NCBI GenBank assembly: GCA_016342355.1
Contig: JAEINP010000029.1
Location: forward strand, 1-63,016
Reading direction: 5' to 3'
Source: Desulfatibacillum sp.
GTDB taxonomy: Bacteria > Desulfobacterota > Desulfobacteria > Desulfobacterales > Desulfatibacillaceae
DNA length: 63,016 nt
The position numbers were made by a program, and so were the translations under genes. Numbering within the stretch: position 1 is the first letter of the stretch; each line of letters starts with the position of its first letter. Under the pieces are notes generated by a model, which was not told where the DNA came from, did not search any database, and saw only the letters and a program-made list of their open reading frames with translations. Below, piece by piece: positions 25,812 through 35,147 of this stretch.

Positions 25812-26303
25812 ATGGTCGTAAAATTCCTGAGAAACAAAGTGGTGGAGGTTGAGCCCCGCAAGGACGGAACCCTTGGGGTATCGTGGAGACTTACGGACGA
25901 TTTATTGAAGGCCGAAGTCAACCTTGTGGTTCAACTTCCGGCCATGGAGATTATTGAGGCCACCGCCGATCTGGGCAGGTTTGTGCCCAAAGGCCTGGAA
26001 GACGCTTCCGAGATCATGGAGGACGTGGAGGGGGTCACCATTGGAGCAGGGCTTCGGAAGATTGTCCGCGGGCTCCTGGGAGGGCCTGAAGGCTCGTCCC
26101 TGTTGTCCGAGGCAGTGCTGGAGTGCTGCAATGCCGTTATCCTGCATTTCACCCGTCCGGGCCTGGAAATCGGGGAGGCCCTGGAAAACGACGAGGAAAG
26201 ACTGGAAGCCGTACGGGCCATGGTCAAGAGCAGTCCCCGGCTGGTGCGCAGTTGCATCTCCTTTCAGGACGACAGCCCCATTATGAAAGGCCTGAATCTG
26301 TAG
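25812..26303 (+). CDS. DUF2889-family protein, copy A
   Basis: A 163-residue soluble protein of the DUF2889 kind. It opens with RKDGTLGVSWRLTDDLLKAEVNLVV, and a central helix carries LPAMEIIEATADLGRFVPKG. Near the end the conserved pattern AVLECCNAVILHFTRP corresponds to VIECGRCFDQALKS in the next gene. The function of the family is unknown. The ATG at 25812 has AGGAGGG about 5 nt upstream. It is 59 nt upstream of a second DUF2889 protein and probably co-transcribed with it and the PHP protein. The two copies are diverged, so they may form a heterodimer. Confidence 0.7.
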   Translation: MVVKFLRNKVVEVEPRKDGTLGVSWRLTDDLLKAEVNLVVQLPAMEIIEATADLGRFVPKGLEDASEIMEDVEGVTIGAGLRKIVRGLLGGPEGSSLLSEAVLECCNAVILHFTRPGLEIGEALENDEERLEAVRAMVKSSPRLVRSCISFQDDSPIMKGLNL

Positions 26304-26362
26304 GCCGAAATTTTGGTTTAGGGCGGCTTTTCTTATTCCAGACAAAACAGGGGGAGGAACCC

Positions 26363-26785
26363 ATGATATCATTCAATCGCAGCCAACTTATTGGCGCGGA
26401 GTTCATAGACGACGAAACTGTTCGCTTTAACGGGAACCAGATAGATCACATCTACAATATGGAAATCAACATGGACGTACGCATTGCGGACGGCGTGATT
26501 TTGAAGATCGAAGGCGAGATGAAGCGTTACACCAACTTTGTGTGTCCCCGGGCCGTACCGGTGCTCCAGACTGCGGTGGGCATGTCCTTGCGCCAGGAAG
26601 GGTGGGACAAGGCCATCATGAAGGAAATCGGAAGGAAGGGTTGCGAGCATTTTGCCGAGATCGTCATTGAGTGCGGGCGCTGTTTTGACCAGGCCCTCAA
26701 GTCCCGGGATCTGTACTTGGCGACCTGCCATAATCCCGGCCTGGACCAGGAGGCGTTCCTGGAAAGCTGGCAGCCCCAAAGCTAA
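26363..26785 (+). CDS. DUF2889-family protein, copy B
   Basis: A 140-residue protein of the uncharacterised DUF2889 family. Visible features are MDVRIADGVILKIEGEMKR (an alternating strand hairpin), CPRAVPVLQTAVGM, and a conserved cysteine pair in VIECGRCFDQAL near residue 107-110. Cysteines also occur in copy A, so a metal or thiol function is possible but unproven. GGGGAGGA precedes the ATG by 5 nt. It lies between copy A and a PHP-domain protein, all on the plus strand with short gaps. Confidence 0.8.
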   Translation: MISFNRSQLIGAEFIDDETVRFNGNQIDHIYNMEINMDVRIADGVILKIEGEMKRYTNFVCPRAVPVLQTAVGMSLRQEGWDKAIMKEIGRKGCEHFAEIVIECGRCFDQALKSRDLYLATCHNPGLDQEAFLESWQPQS

Positions 26786-26815
26786 AACCAACCACGGCTT
26801 TGCAAGGAGTAGACG

Positions 26816-27445
26816 GTGATAATCGATTTACACGTCCATACTTGGCCCAGGTCTCAATGCAGCAATATCGAACCCAGGGAGCTGGTGGCCCGGGCAAAAA
26901 AGCTGGGGCTTGACGGGTTTTGTCTTACCGAGCATCAGGTATTGTGGGATTTGGAGGAGGTCCGGGAACTGGCTCTGGACCAGGGCATAAGGATTTTCCG
27001 GGGAAACGAGATCACTACTGCCCAGGGCGATATTCTGGTTTTTGGCCTGGAAAAGGATATTCAGGGGGTGGTCACGGCCCGGGCTCTCCAGAAAGAAGTG
27101 GAAGCCGCCGGGGCGTTTTCCATTGCGGCCCATCCTTTCCGGGGGTTCAAGACCTTTGGTGTGGGGCAATTGGACATGAACCTGGAGCAGGCTTCCCAAA
27201 AAAAGGTTTTCAAGTACGTCCACGCCATTGAAGTCCACAACGGAAAAGTTTCGGAAACGGACAATGCCCTGGCCCGGCAGGTGGCGGAATTGCTTGGCAA
27301 GCCCGGAACGGGCGGAAGCGACGCTCATCTGATTCAGGATCTGGGAACCTATGTGACCATTTTCGAAAAGGATATTGAAGACGACGCACAGTTGTTGGAA
27401 GAACTTCATGCCGGCCGCTTTTCGGCGGGCGTTAATCCCGATTAG
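26816..27445 (+). CDS. PHP-domain metal-dependent phosphoesterase
   Basis: A 209-residue PHP-fold protein. The metal-binding histidines of motif I are in DLHVHTWPRSQCS, motif II is GFCLTEHQ, motif III includes GNEIT, and the late motifs AAHPFRG and TGGSDAHL are present, so the trinuclear site looks complete. Relatives hydrolyse phosphomonoesters, short RNA or nucleotide 3'-phosphates. The GTG at 26816 has AAGGAG 7 nt upstream. It is the last gene of the DUF2889 run and is followed by an intrinsic terminator whose T-run lies in the end of the convergent kinase gene. Confidence 0.88.
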   Translation: MIIDLHVHTWPRSQCSNIEPRELVARAKKLGLDGFCLTEHQVLWDLEEVRELALDQGIRIFRGNEITTAQGDILVFGLEKDIQGVVTARALQKEVEAAGAFSIAAHPFRGFKTFGVGQLDMNLEQASQKKVFKYVHAIEVHNGKVSETDNALARQVAELLGKPGTGGSDAHLIQDLGTYVTIFEKDIEDDAQLLEELHAGRFSAGVNPD

Positions 27446-27453
27446 GCCATCAG

Positions 27454-27499
27454 GCCCCGGGCAGACTTTCAAAGCGTTTGGCCGGGGCTTATTTTTTTT
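27454..27499 (+). terminator. rho-independent terminator after the PHP gene
   Basis: GCCCCGG (27454-27460) pairs with CCGGGGC (27482-27488), followed by TTATTTTTTTT. The T-run doubles as the last codons and stop of the convergent histidine kinase gene, so the 3' ends share DNA. Confidence 0.7.
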
Positions 27500-29969
27500 C
27501 CATGGTCAGGACAGTGCGTATTTTCTGGGACAGGATTTCCACAGTAAATGGTTTTTGAATAAAAGCCTCACACCCTTTGGCCATGATTTCCGCGGCCTGA
27601 CCGTCCAGGCTGTAGCCGCTGGAAAGCAGCACCTTCACCCGGGGGTCAATGGCCTGAATGGCGTCAAACACCTCGCCTCCGTGCATGTCGGGCATGATGA
27701 GGTCCAGAATCACAAGGTCGATCTCTCCGTGCATTTCCCTGTAAATATCCAAGGCCCTTTTTCCCCGGTTCGCCACCAGGGCCTTATACCCAAGGATTGT
27801 GAGGATTTCCTGGCCCGCACGGAGGATGACTTCCTCATCATCCACCAATAGAATGGTTTCCGTACCGTATGCCACCCCTTCCGTGTTTGTGGTCGTTTCC
27901 CGGATATTTTTTTCCGAAGCTGGCAGGAAGATGCTGAAGGTGGACCCTTTGCCGGGTTTGCTGGTCACGTTGATAATTCCCCCATGATTTTTCATGATGC
28001 CATAGGCGGAAGACAGGCCCAGGCCTGTTCCCCGGCTAATATCCTTGGTGGTAAAAAAAGGGTCAAAGACCTTTTGTTGAGTGGACAAATCCATGCCTAT
28101 GCCGGAATCTGTCACCGAGGTCTTGACAAATCGGCCCTCCAGGACTCCGTAGGGCCCCACAAAGGCCCGATCCAGACGGGCGTTTTGGGTGACCACCTTC
28201 AGGGTTCCGCCTGTAGGCATGGCCTGTCCGGCATTGACGTAGAGGTTCAGCAAGACCTGTTCGATCTGGCCCCGATCCACGTCCACGGGCCACACATTTC
28301 CCAGGTCCTTGGTTATGCGGATTCCCTTACGGGTTCTGGCGAAAATATTCAGGGTTTTGGTCGCCAGTTGATTGATATCGGTGGTGGTGACTTCATATTT
28401 GCCCCCCCTTGCAAAGCCCAGCAACTGACGGGTGAGTCCGGTGGCGTCCTTGACGAATCCTTCCAGGTTTTTCATCCGTTCATACAGGGGGTGGGCCTGT
28501 CCCAGTTCCAGGAGCATGAGGCTTACATTGCCCTGGAGTCCCATGAGCAGATTATTGAAGTCGTGGGCCACCCCGCCCGCCAGGGTGCCCATGGCCTCCA
28601 TTTTTTGGGCCTGGAGAAGTTTGAGTTCCAGGTCGCGTTTTTCCTGCTCAGCGGCCCGGCGGTCTGTTATGTCCCGGACCACGCCCCGAAATCCTGTGGG
28701 CTTGTTATGGTTATCCCGGATCAGGGATATGGAAATATTCAGGAAGGCGGTTGCGCCGTCTCTTTTAATCAGCGTGTAGTCTTCCGACTTGGCGGGCTGG
28801 CCGGTCTTGAAAACGCGGTTGAACACCTTGAAAAGACTGGCCGAGGTTTCATCGTCAGTGAGTTTGCGGAAATTGAGGTTTATCAATTCATGGGAGGAAC
28901 AGCCTAAAATGCGGGCCATGGTGGAATTGAAAAAGGTATAATTCCCGACAAGGTCCACTTCGTAGTACCCGTCCTCAATGCTTTCCAGGATGTTCCGGTA
29001 TTTGCTTTCCGACTGGTTGAGGGCTTTTTCCGTGCGCCGGTGTTTTTCAATTTCTTCTTGCAGGTCCTTGTTTTTTGCTTCCAGTTCCCTTGTGCGTTCG
29101 GCCACCCGTTGTTCCAGGCGGGCATGGGCCTCCCGCAGTTGTTCCTCGGCACGGCGCCGGGCTGTAATATCCCTGAAGACTCCTTCCACGCCTTGCACAT
29201 TTCCGTTTTCATCGGTGTAGAACTGGGAGTTGGTGCTTACCCAGACGGTGGTTCCATCCTTACGTTTCAGAAGCACTTCATAGGAGGAGACCTTGCCGGT
29301 TTTTTGAATTTCTTCCAGGAGGCGGGTTCGGTCTTCAGGATTGGCGTAAAAAATACGAGCCACGTTCTTGCCGAGCATCTCTTCTTTTTCAAAACCGAAT
29401 AGTCTGGCCGAGGCGGGGGAGACCCAGATCAGATCCCCCTGTTTGTCAGTCTGGTAAAAGCAGTCCTGGGTGTTTTCCAGGATGTTCCGAAACTGTTCCT
29501 CCCCTTCCTGCCGGGCCTTTTCAAGGCGTTTTCTTTCCGTGATATCCTGGACAACCGCCAGTATTCGCCAAGGCTCGCCATTCTTTCGGATGATGCGGCT
29601 GGCCAGAAGGCCCCAGAGTTTTTTCCCGGACTTGGTAAAAAATGCATATTCCGCAAAGTCGGAAATCTTTTCACCAGCCAAGCTCTGCCGGACCCTTTGG
29701 ACGAACAGGTCCAGGCTTTCAGGCGCCAAGAAATCCTGGGGGGCCATGGCTGCCACTTCATGGGCCTGGTATTCGCCCAATTCGCGCAAGGCTCGGTTTA
29801 TGCCCACAATACGCCCGGTTTCCAGGTCAAAATCCAGAATGCCTATGGGCAATTCCTCGATAAACGCGGTTAACTGATCCAAGGCGTCTTGCTGACTATA
29901 GAGCTGACTCTCCAGGGTGTGGAGGCTTTTAAGGAGGTCTTCCGGGGGTGCGGGATTGTGTTTCTTCAT
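27489..29969 (-). CDS. PAS-rich hybrid sensor histidine kinase with C-terminal receiver
   Basis: About 826 residues, no membrane helices, so a cytoplasmic sensor. In order: PAS near residues 30-140 (LPIGILDFDLETGRIVGIN), PAS/PAC 155-275, a coiled coil 275-325 (LREAHARLEQRVAERTRELE), PAS 325-440, HisKA with the phospho-accepting His in GGVAHDFNN, HATPase (LLNLYVNAGQAM, DSGIGM, GTGLGLSSAYGIM) and a REC domain (LLVDDEEV, LDLIMPDMHGG, SSGYS, QKPFT). All catalytic residues look intact. The start at 29969 has a poor ribosome-binding site; an in-frame ATG lies at 30026. No cognate response regulator adjoins. The signal is unknown; redox or small-ligand sensing by PAS is typical. Confidence 0.92.
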   Translation of the reverse strand: MKKHNPAPPEDLLKSLHTLESQLYSQQDALDQLTAFIEELPIGILDFDLETGRIVGINRALRELGEYQAHEVAAMAPQDFLAPESLDLFVQRVRQSLAGEKISDFAEYAFFTKSGKKLWGLLASRIIRKNGEPWRILAVVQDITERKRLEKARQEGEEQFRNILENTQDCFYQTDKQGDLIWVSPASARLFGFEKEEMLGKNVARIFYANPEDRTRLLEEIQKTGKVSSYEVLLKRKDGTTVWVSTNSQFYTDENGNVQGVEGVFRDITARRRAEEQLREAHARLEQRVAERTRELEAKNKDLQEEIEKHRRTEKALNQSESKYRNILESIEDGYYEVDLVGNYTFFNSTMARILGCSSHELINLNFRKLTDDETSASLFKVFNRVFKTGQPAKSEDYTLIKRDGATAFLNISISLIRDNHNKPTGFRGVVRDITDRRAAEQEKRDLELKLLQAQKMEAMGTLAGGVAHDFNNLLMGLQGNVSLMLLELGQAHPLYERMKNLEGFVKDATGLTRQLLGFARGGKYEVTTTDINQLATKTLNIFARTRKGIRITKDLGNVWPVDVDRGQIEQVLLNLYVNAGQAMPTGGTLKVVTQNARLDRAFVGPYGVLEGRFVKTSVTDSGIGMDLSTQQKVFDPFFTTKDISRGTGLGLSSAYGIMKNHGGIINVTSKPGKGSTFSIFLPASEKNIRETTTNTEGVAYGTETILLVDDEEVILRAGQEILTILGYKALVANRGKRALDIYREMHGEIDLVILDLIMPDMHGGEVFDAIQAIDPRVKVLLSSGYSLDGQAAEIMAKGCEAFIQKPFTVEILSQKIRTVLTMEKK

Positions 29970-30208
29970 TCCAAACTGCTTTCGGCAGCGAAGACGCGCC
30001 GCTCCTTTTGGGTGCATGGGCTGCATACAAGGTTTGCAGGGTTGGTTTGAAACGGTACAGATAAAAAAAATGGTTACGCGATTTTTGGGGATGCCCTCAG
30101 AGATTATGGCAATCTACAATCCCGCAGAGAGAAGAACCCATCCTCGAAAACTGAATTCGTCATTATTAAAAAAAGCTCCCTACCCCTGGAAACCCGGGCC
30201 AAAAAACT

Positions 30209-32350
30209 CTAACGGCTCATTCTTTTGACCAGGGTGACGGAATTGACTTTGCGTATATTGCTCATGACCACGTCAAGGCGGTCTTTACCGGCCACCTGCA
30301 CGCCCAGATATACATTAGCCTGTTGGTCCTCGCCCAGGCGGGTATTGATGGAGGTGATGTTGGACCCGCACTGGCTGACCGCCGCGGTGATGTCCGCCAA
30401 AAAGCCCACCCGGTCGTTGCCCCTCACGTAGAGCCGGACCGGATAGGATTGGTTGCTGTCTTCCGCCCATTCCACTTCAATGGCCCTTTCCGGGTCCAGT
30501 TGCATGGCGTTCACGCAACGGGCCAAATGCACGGTAACCCCGTGGCCCCGGGTAATATACCCAACCACCGGGTCTCCGGGAACAGGATTGCAGCATTTTC
30601 CAAAGCGGATGAGGATATCGTCCATTCCCTTGACCAGGATGCCGGTATCGTCCTTTTTCTTTTTTGGGGCGGCATCGGCATGTGTTGGGAGCTTGTTCTC
30701 TTCTTCGGGCGCCTGCTGGGGGGAGAACTTTCTCATGATTTGCAGGGGGGTGAGTTTGCCATACCCCACTGCGGCCAGCAAGCTGTCTGCATCCCTATAC
30801 CCGAAGTCGGTATAGACTTTTTCCAGGTCCGGGCTGTTGAGCATGGAGGACAAGGCCAGGCGGTGGCGGCGGAAGGTTTTTTCGCACATTTCCCGGCCCA
30901 GGGCCAGGCTTCTTTCCCGCTCCTCGGTCTTGATCCATTGACGAATTCGGGTTCTGGCCTTGACGGTTTTTACATGGAGCAGCCAGTCCTTGCTGGGGTG
31001 GCCCTTTTTTTGGGTCAGGATTTCCACGCTGTCCCCGGTTCTTAGCTCAGTGCGCAGGGGAACCATGCGACCGTTCACCTTGGCGCCCGTGCACCGGGTT
31101 CCCACCTCGGAGTGGATGGCAAAGGCAAAGTCGATGGGGGTGGCCCCCCGGGGCAGGGCTTTCACATCGCCAGCGGGGGTGAACACGTACACCTCGTCCG
31201 GGAAAAGCTCTATGCGGACGTTTTCCAGGAATTCCTCGGGGTCCCGGACATTTTTCTGGTGCTCCACCATGTCCTGAATCCAGGCAAAGGCCTTGCGTGT
31301 TTTTTCGTCGGCCTCCTTGCCCTCCTTGTAACTCCAATGGGCTGCGATGCCCGACTTGGCCACCGCGTCCATCTCGTGGGTGCGGATCTGGATTTCCATC
31401 CGCTCTCCAAAGGGTCCGATGACGGTGGTATGGAGGGACTGGTACATATTGGGCTTTGGATTGCCGATGTAGTCCTTGAATTTTTTGGCGATGGGTTTCC
31501 AGATATTATGGATCAGGCCGAGGGCCTCGTAACATTGGGGCACGGTGTCGAGGATCACCCGGAAGGCGATGATGTCATAGATTTCTTCAAAGGCCAGGTT
31601 CTGTTGGAGCATTTTGATATAGATGCTGTAAAAACTCTTGTACCTGCCTAATATCTGGCCCTTAAGGCCCGATTCCTTGAGTTTGTTCTCCAGGATTCCC
31701 TTGATCTTCTCCACATACCGGTCCCGGTCGTCCCTTTTCTGTTCCTGAAGTTCCTCGATCTCGTGGTATTGCTCCGCATACAGGTACATGGAGGACCGGT
31801 CCTCCAACTCCTGTTTGATCCAGTAAATGCCAAGGCGTCCGGCCAGGGGTGCGTAGATATCCAGGGTTTCCTGGGCTATACGGACCTGTTTGTCCTCCCG
31901 CTGGAATTCCAGGGTGCGCATGTTGTGAACCCGGTCGGCCAGTTTGATGAGGATGACCCGGATGTCATCGGCCATGGCCAGGATCATCTTCCGGATGCTT
32001 TCGGCCTGCCTTTCCTGGCTGGTGCGGAAGCTGAGTTTGGAGAGTTTGGTCACTCCGCTCACAATGTTGGACATGTCTTTACCGAACATGTCTTCCAATT
32101 GCTCGGGGGTGGCGTGGGTGTCCTCCACCACGTCGTGAAGCAATCCCGCCCCAATGCTGGTGACGTCCAGATGCATATCCGCCAGGATTCCCGCCACCTC
32201 AAGGGGGTGGGAGAGATAGGGTTCGCCGGACAGGCGCACCTGTCCATCGTGAACCCTGGCGGAAAAAATATAGGCCCGTTCTATCAGATCCAGGTCTGCT
32301 TCCGGATTGTAATCCATTACCTTGTCAATAATGTCCTGGATGCGAATCAT
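30209..32350 (-). CDS. rel: bifunctional (p)ppGpp synthetase/hydrolase, Rel/SpoT family
   Basis: A 713-residue stringent-response enzyme. The HD hydrolase domain has the intact HDVVEDT motif (near residue 70), indicating an active ppGpp hydrolase. The synthetase domain follows with GRYKSFYSIYIKM and KPNMYQSLHTTVIGP. Then come TGS (VYVFTPAGDVKALPRGATPIDFAFAIH) and a C-terminal ACT domain (RVGFLADITAAVSQCGSNI). The length is typical of long RSH proteins. It lies 53 nt downstream of proS on the same strand and completes the ispG-proS-rel run. It is the probable sole long RSH of the cell, but that cannot be seen from one window. Confidence 0.95.
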   Translation of the reverse strand: MIRIQDIIDKVMDYNPEADLDLIERAYIFSARVHDGQVRLSGEPYLSHPLEVAGILADMHLDVTSIGAGLLHDVVEDTHATPEQLEDMFGKDMSNIVSGVTKLSKLSFRTSQERQAESIRKMILAMADDIRVILIKLADRVHNMRTLEFQREDKQVRIAQETLDIYAPLAGRLGIYWIKQELEDRSSMYLYAEQYHEIEELQEQKRDDRDRYVEKIKGILENKLKESGLKGQILGRYKSFYSIYIKMLQQNLAFEEIYDIIAFRVILDTVPQCYEALGLIHNIWKPIAKKFKDYIGNPKPNMYQSLHTTVIGPFGERMEIQIRTHEMDAVAKSGIAAHWSYKEGKEADEKTRKAFAWIQDMVEHQKNVRDPEEFLENVRIELFPDEVYVFTPAGDVKALPRGATPIDFAFAIHSEVGTRCTGAKVNGRMVPLRTELRTGDSVEILTQKKGHPSKDWLLHVKTVKARTRIRQWIKTEERERSLALGREMCEKTFRRHRLALSSMLNSPDLEKVYTDFGYRDADSLLAAVGYGKLTPLQIMRKFSPQQAPEEENKLPTHADAAPKKKKDDTGILVKGMDDILIRFGKCCNPVPGDPVVGYITRGHGVTVHLARCVNAMQLDPERAIEVEWAEDSNQSYPVRLYVRGNDRVGFLADITAAVSQCGSNITSINTRLGEDQQANVYLGVQVAGKDRLDVVMSNIRKVNSVTLVKRMSR

Positions 32351-32403
32351 TGGGCTGTCACCATTTGAAAAACCACCACTCCGCGTTTGCTATCATGGAC
32401 CTG

Positions 32404-33921
32404 TTAATACGATTTGGCGAATACAACCCGTTTGGTGCTGGGCTTTCCGCAACAAATGCATTGGCCTTCTTCGGCTTCGGCGTCAAAGGGAATCAGGCGG
32501 ATGGTCACGGCCAGGTCCTGTTTGATCTTCCCTTCGCATTCCAGAGCTCCGCACCAATGGGACAGGGCGAATCCTGCGTGCATTTCGGGTTTTTCAGCGT
32601 TTTTGGGGGTGAAGTATTTGTAAAATTCTTCCTTGCCATCCACCTTTTGGGTAAACTCGGCCCGGTGATCCAGGGCTTTTTGGAACATTTTTTGGGACAT
32701 ATCGTCCAGCATGTCCACTATCTGGGCCACAAAGGCGTCCCGGTCCATGGATTCCTTTTTATGGCCCGGCGTGTCCCTCCGGCCCATAAACACGGAGTTC
32801 TTCTCCATATCGCGGGGGCCGATTTCCACCCGAACGGGAACCCCTTTCTTGATCCAATCCCAGGCGCGGCCGGGTTTATCTTTATCATCGATCTCCACGG
32901 AGAGTTTTTCTCCATGGAAATCAAGGCTGCGCAATTCCTTTGCCAGGGCCTGGGTGAAATCCAGTACGGCCTGCCGCGTTTCTTCCTTTTTGGCGATGGG
33001 CATCAAAACCACCTGGGCCGGGGCGACGCGCGGGGGCAGTATCAGGCCGTCGTCGTCGGAGTGGACCATAATCAATCCGCCCATGAGGCGTGTGGAGGCG
33101 CCCCAACTGGTGGTCCAGGCAAATTCCTCCTTGCCTTCGGCGGACTGGAATTTGATTTCGGAAGCCTTGGCGAAATTCTGGCCCAGGAAATGGGACGTGC
33201 CCGCCTGGAGGGCTTTCCGGTCCTGCATCATGGCTTCGATGCACAGGGTGTCCACGGCGCCGGGAAAGCGTTCCGCCGGGCTTTTGGCGCCCCGAAGCAC
33301 GGGAATGGCCAGGAACTCCTCCACAAAATCCGCGTAGATGTTCAGCATCATCTCCGTGCGTTCGATGGCTTCCTGCTCCGTGGCGTGGACCGTATGCCCT
33401 TCCTGCCACAGAAATTCGGAGGTGCGCAAGAACACCCGGGGCCGCATTTCCCAACGCACCACATTGGCCCACTGGTTAAGCAGAATGGGGAGGTCGCGAT
33501 AGCTGGATACCCAACGGGAAAAGGAGTCGCCGATGATGGTTTCGGAGGTGGGCCGCACCACCAGAGGTTCTGTGAGAAGGCCTGCGGGAACCAGGTTGCC
33601 GTTTTCGTCCTTTTCCAGGCGATGGTGGGTCACCACAGCGCATTCCGTGGCGAAACCCTCCACATGGGAGGCCTCTTTCTGGAAAAAACGCAAAGGGATG
33701 AACAAGGGAAAATAGGCGTTTTTCACCCCGGTTTCCTTGAACATGAGGTCCAGGTTTCGGACAATTTTTTCCCAAATGGCATAGCCCCAGGGTTTGATGA
33801 CCATGCATCCCCGAACCGGGGAGTTTTCCGCCAGATCCGAAGCCTTGACCACTTGTTGGTACCACTCGGGATAATCCTCCTCCCGCGTAGGCGTGATTGC
33901 CGTGCTCACATTTTTACCCAT
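32404..33921 (-). CDS. proS: prolyl-tRNA synthetase (archaeal/eukaryote-like type)
   Basis: A 505-residue class II synthetase without the inserted editing domain of the usual bacterial enzyme. Motif 2/3-type blocks are seen: RPTSETIIGDSFSRWVSSYRDLP, NQWANVVRWEMRPRVFLRTSEFLWQEGHT, and TTSWGASTRLMGGLIMVHSDD. The C-terminal tail includes CICCGKPS (paired cysteines) and ends in Tyr, as in the ProS type 3 group. It charges tRNA-Pro with proline. The start at 33921 has AAAGGA 8 nt upstream; an ATG three codons earlier is possible. It overlaps the end of ispG, so the two are translationally coupled. Confidence 0.95.
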   Translation of the reverse strand: MGKNVSTAITPTREEDYPEWYQQVVKASDLAENSPVRGCMVIKPWGYAIWEKIVRNLDLMFKETGVKNAYFPLFIPLRFFQKEASHVEGFATECAVVTHHRLEKDENGNLVPAGLLTEPLVVRPTSETIIGDSFSRWVSSYRDLPILLNQWANVVRWEMRPRVFLRTSEFLWQEGHTVHATEQEAIERTEMMLNIYADFVEEFLAIPVLRGAKSPAERFPGAVDTLCIEAMMQDRKALQAGTSHFLGQNFAKASEIKFQSAEGKEEFAWTTSWGASTRLMGGLIMVHSDDDGLILPPRVAPAQVVLMPIAKKEETRQAVLDFTQALAKELRSLDFHGEKLSVEIDDKDKPGRAWDWIKKGVPVRVEIGPRDMEKNSVFMGRRDTPGHKKESMDRDAFVAQIVDMLDDMSQKMFQKALDHRAEFTQKVDGKEEFYKYFTPKNAEKPEMHAGFALSHWCGALECEGKIKQDLAVTIRLIPFDAEAEEGQCICCGKPSTKRVVFAKSY

Positions 33922-34987
33922 TTGTCGCATCCTTTCCTATTTCTTCCAGGAGGGCCTCCACCAGTTGGGCTTCCTTGACCTTCCTGATAACTTTTCCGTG
34001 CCTGAAAACTATTCCCTGGCCCCGTCCGCCGGCAATGCCCACATCCGCTTCCCGGGCCTCTCCGGGGCCGTTCACCACACAGCCCATAATAGCAATCTTC
34101 ATGGGTTGTGTCATGTTTCCCAATGCACTTTCCACCTGGTCCACAATGGACAATACGTCGATTTCGGTCCTGCCGCAGGTGGGGCACGAAATAATTTCCG
34201 GACCCCGTTCCCTGATTTTCAGGTTCCGCAATATTTCATAGGCCACCCGGACTTCCGTCACCGGATCGCCGGTGAGGGAAACCCTGAGGGTGTCGCCAAT
34301 GCCTTCGAAAAGCAGCAGCCCGATCCCCAGGGCGCTTTTGACCGTTCCCGCGTACCGTGTGCCTGCTTCCGTAATACCCAGGTGCAGGGGCAGGTCCGTT
34401 TTTTTGGACAAGGCCCGGTAGGCCTCGATGGTTTTGAACACGTCCGAAGCCTTGATGGAGACCTTGAGGTCGTGGAAATCCCAGGACCGGATCTGGTCAA
34501 TATGATTTACCGCGCTTTCCACCATGGCTTCCGCCGTGGGGGTTCCGTATTTTTCCAGCAGGCCCTTTTCCAGGGAGCCCGCGTTCACCCCCACCCGGAT
34601 GACCATGCCGTGGTCCTTGGCGGCCTTCACCACTTCCCGGACTTTTTCCCGACTGCCGATGTTGCCGGGATTGATACGCAGGCCGTCGGCGCCGTTCTCT
34701 GCGCTGGCGATGGCCAGTTTGTGGTCAAAGTGAATATCCGCAATAAGAGGGATGGAAATCCGCTCCCGGATGGCCCGGACAGCCCGGGCCGCCTCCATGT
34801 CCGGGACTGCCGCCCGGATGATCTCGCAACCGGCGGCCTCCAGGGCTTGGATCTGGGCCACAGTGGCCTCCACGTCCCCGGTGAAGGTGTTGGTCATGGA
34901 CTGGACCGACACGGGCGCATCGGCGCCCACCAAAACCTCTCCCACCTTGATCTGACGCGTTTGTTTTCTGTCTATATGCAAGGGCAT
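33914..34987 (-). CDS. ispG: 4-hydroxy-3-methylbut-2-enyl diphosphate synthase
   Basis: A 357-residue iron-sulfur enzyme of the MEP isoprenoid pathway that converts MEcPP to HMBPP. The N-terminal TIM-barrel half has VQSMTNTFTGDVEATVAQI and PLIADIHFDHKLA. The C-terminal half binds the 4Fe-4S cluster through cysteines in ISCPTCGRTEID and IMGCVVNGPGEA. The length fits the bacterial single-insert-free type. The ATG at 34987 has AAAGG 7 nt upstream. It heads an operon-like run with proS and rel. Its product would feed polyprenyl lipids, including those used by the UbiA and GT-C systems, by general metabolism. Confidence 0.97.
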   Translation of the reverse strand: MPLHIDRKQTRQIKVGEVLVGADAPVSVQSMTNTFTGDVEATVAQIQALEAAGCEIIRAAVPDMEAARAVRAIRERISIPLIADIHFDHKLAIASAENGADGLRINPGNIGSREKVREVVKAAKDHGMVIRVGVNAGSLEKGLLEKYGTPTAEAMVESAVNHIDQIRSWDFHDLKVSIKASDVFKTIEAYRALSKKTDLPLHLGITEAGTRYAGTVKSALGIGLLLFEGIGDTLRVSLTGDPVTEVRVAYEILRNLKIRERGPEIISCPTCGRTEIDVLSIVDQVESALGNMTQPMKIAIMGCVVNGPGEAREADVGIAGGRGQGIVFRHGKVIRKVKEAQLVEALLEEIGKDATNG

Positions 34988-35082
34988 GACAACCTTTCTT
35001 CAAAAAATACGGACAAACAACTCCATATTAAAATTATAACACGTTTTCCCAATATACTCCATCGTATATTAAGCCAACCGCC

Positions 35083-35111
35083 TTGCCTGTTCGCTGTTTT
35101 TTGAGTATGCT
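35083..35111 (+). promoter_or_regulatory. sigma-70-like promoter
   Basis: TTGCCT and TATGCT are separated by 17 nt and lie 36 nt upstream of the ATG at 35148, in the divergent region with ispG. Four of six bases match the consensus in each box. Confidence 0.4.
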
Positions 35112-35147
35112 TAGGACAATAACAACGCAAGACACAGGAGATCTGAT

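Noticed and set aside
32350-33978. 542-codon plus-strand open frame opposite proS
   Set aside because: Shadow of prolyl-tRNA synthetase; no domain pattern.
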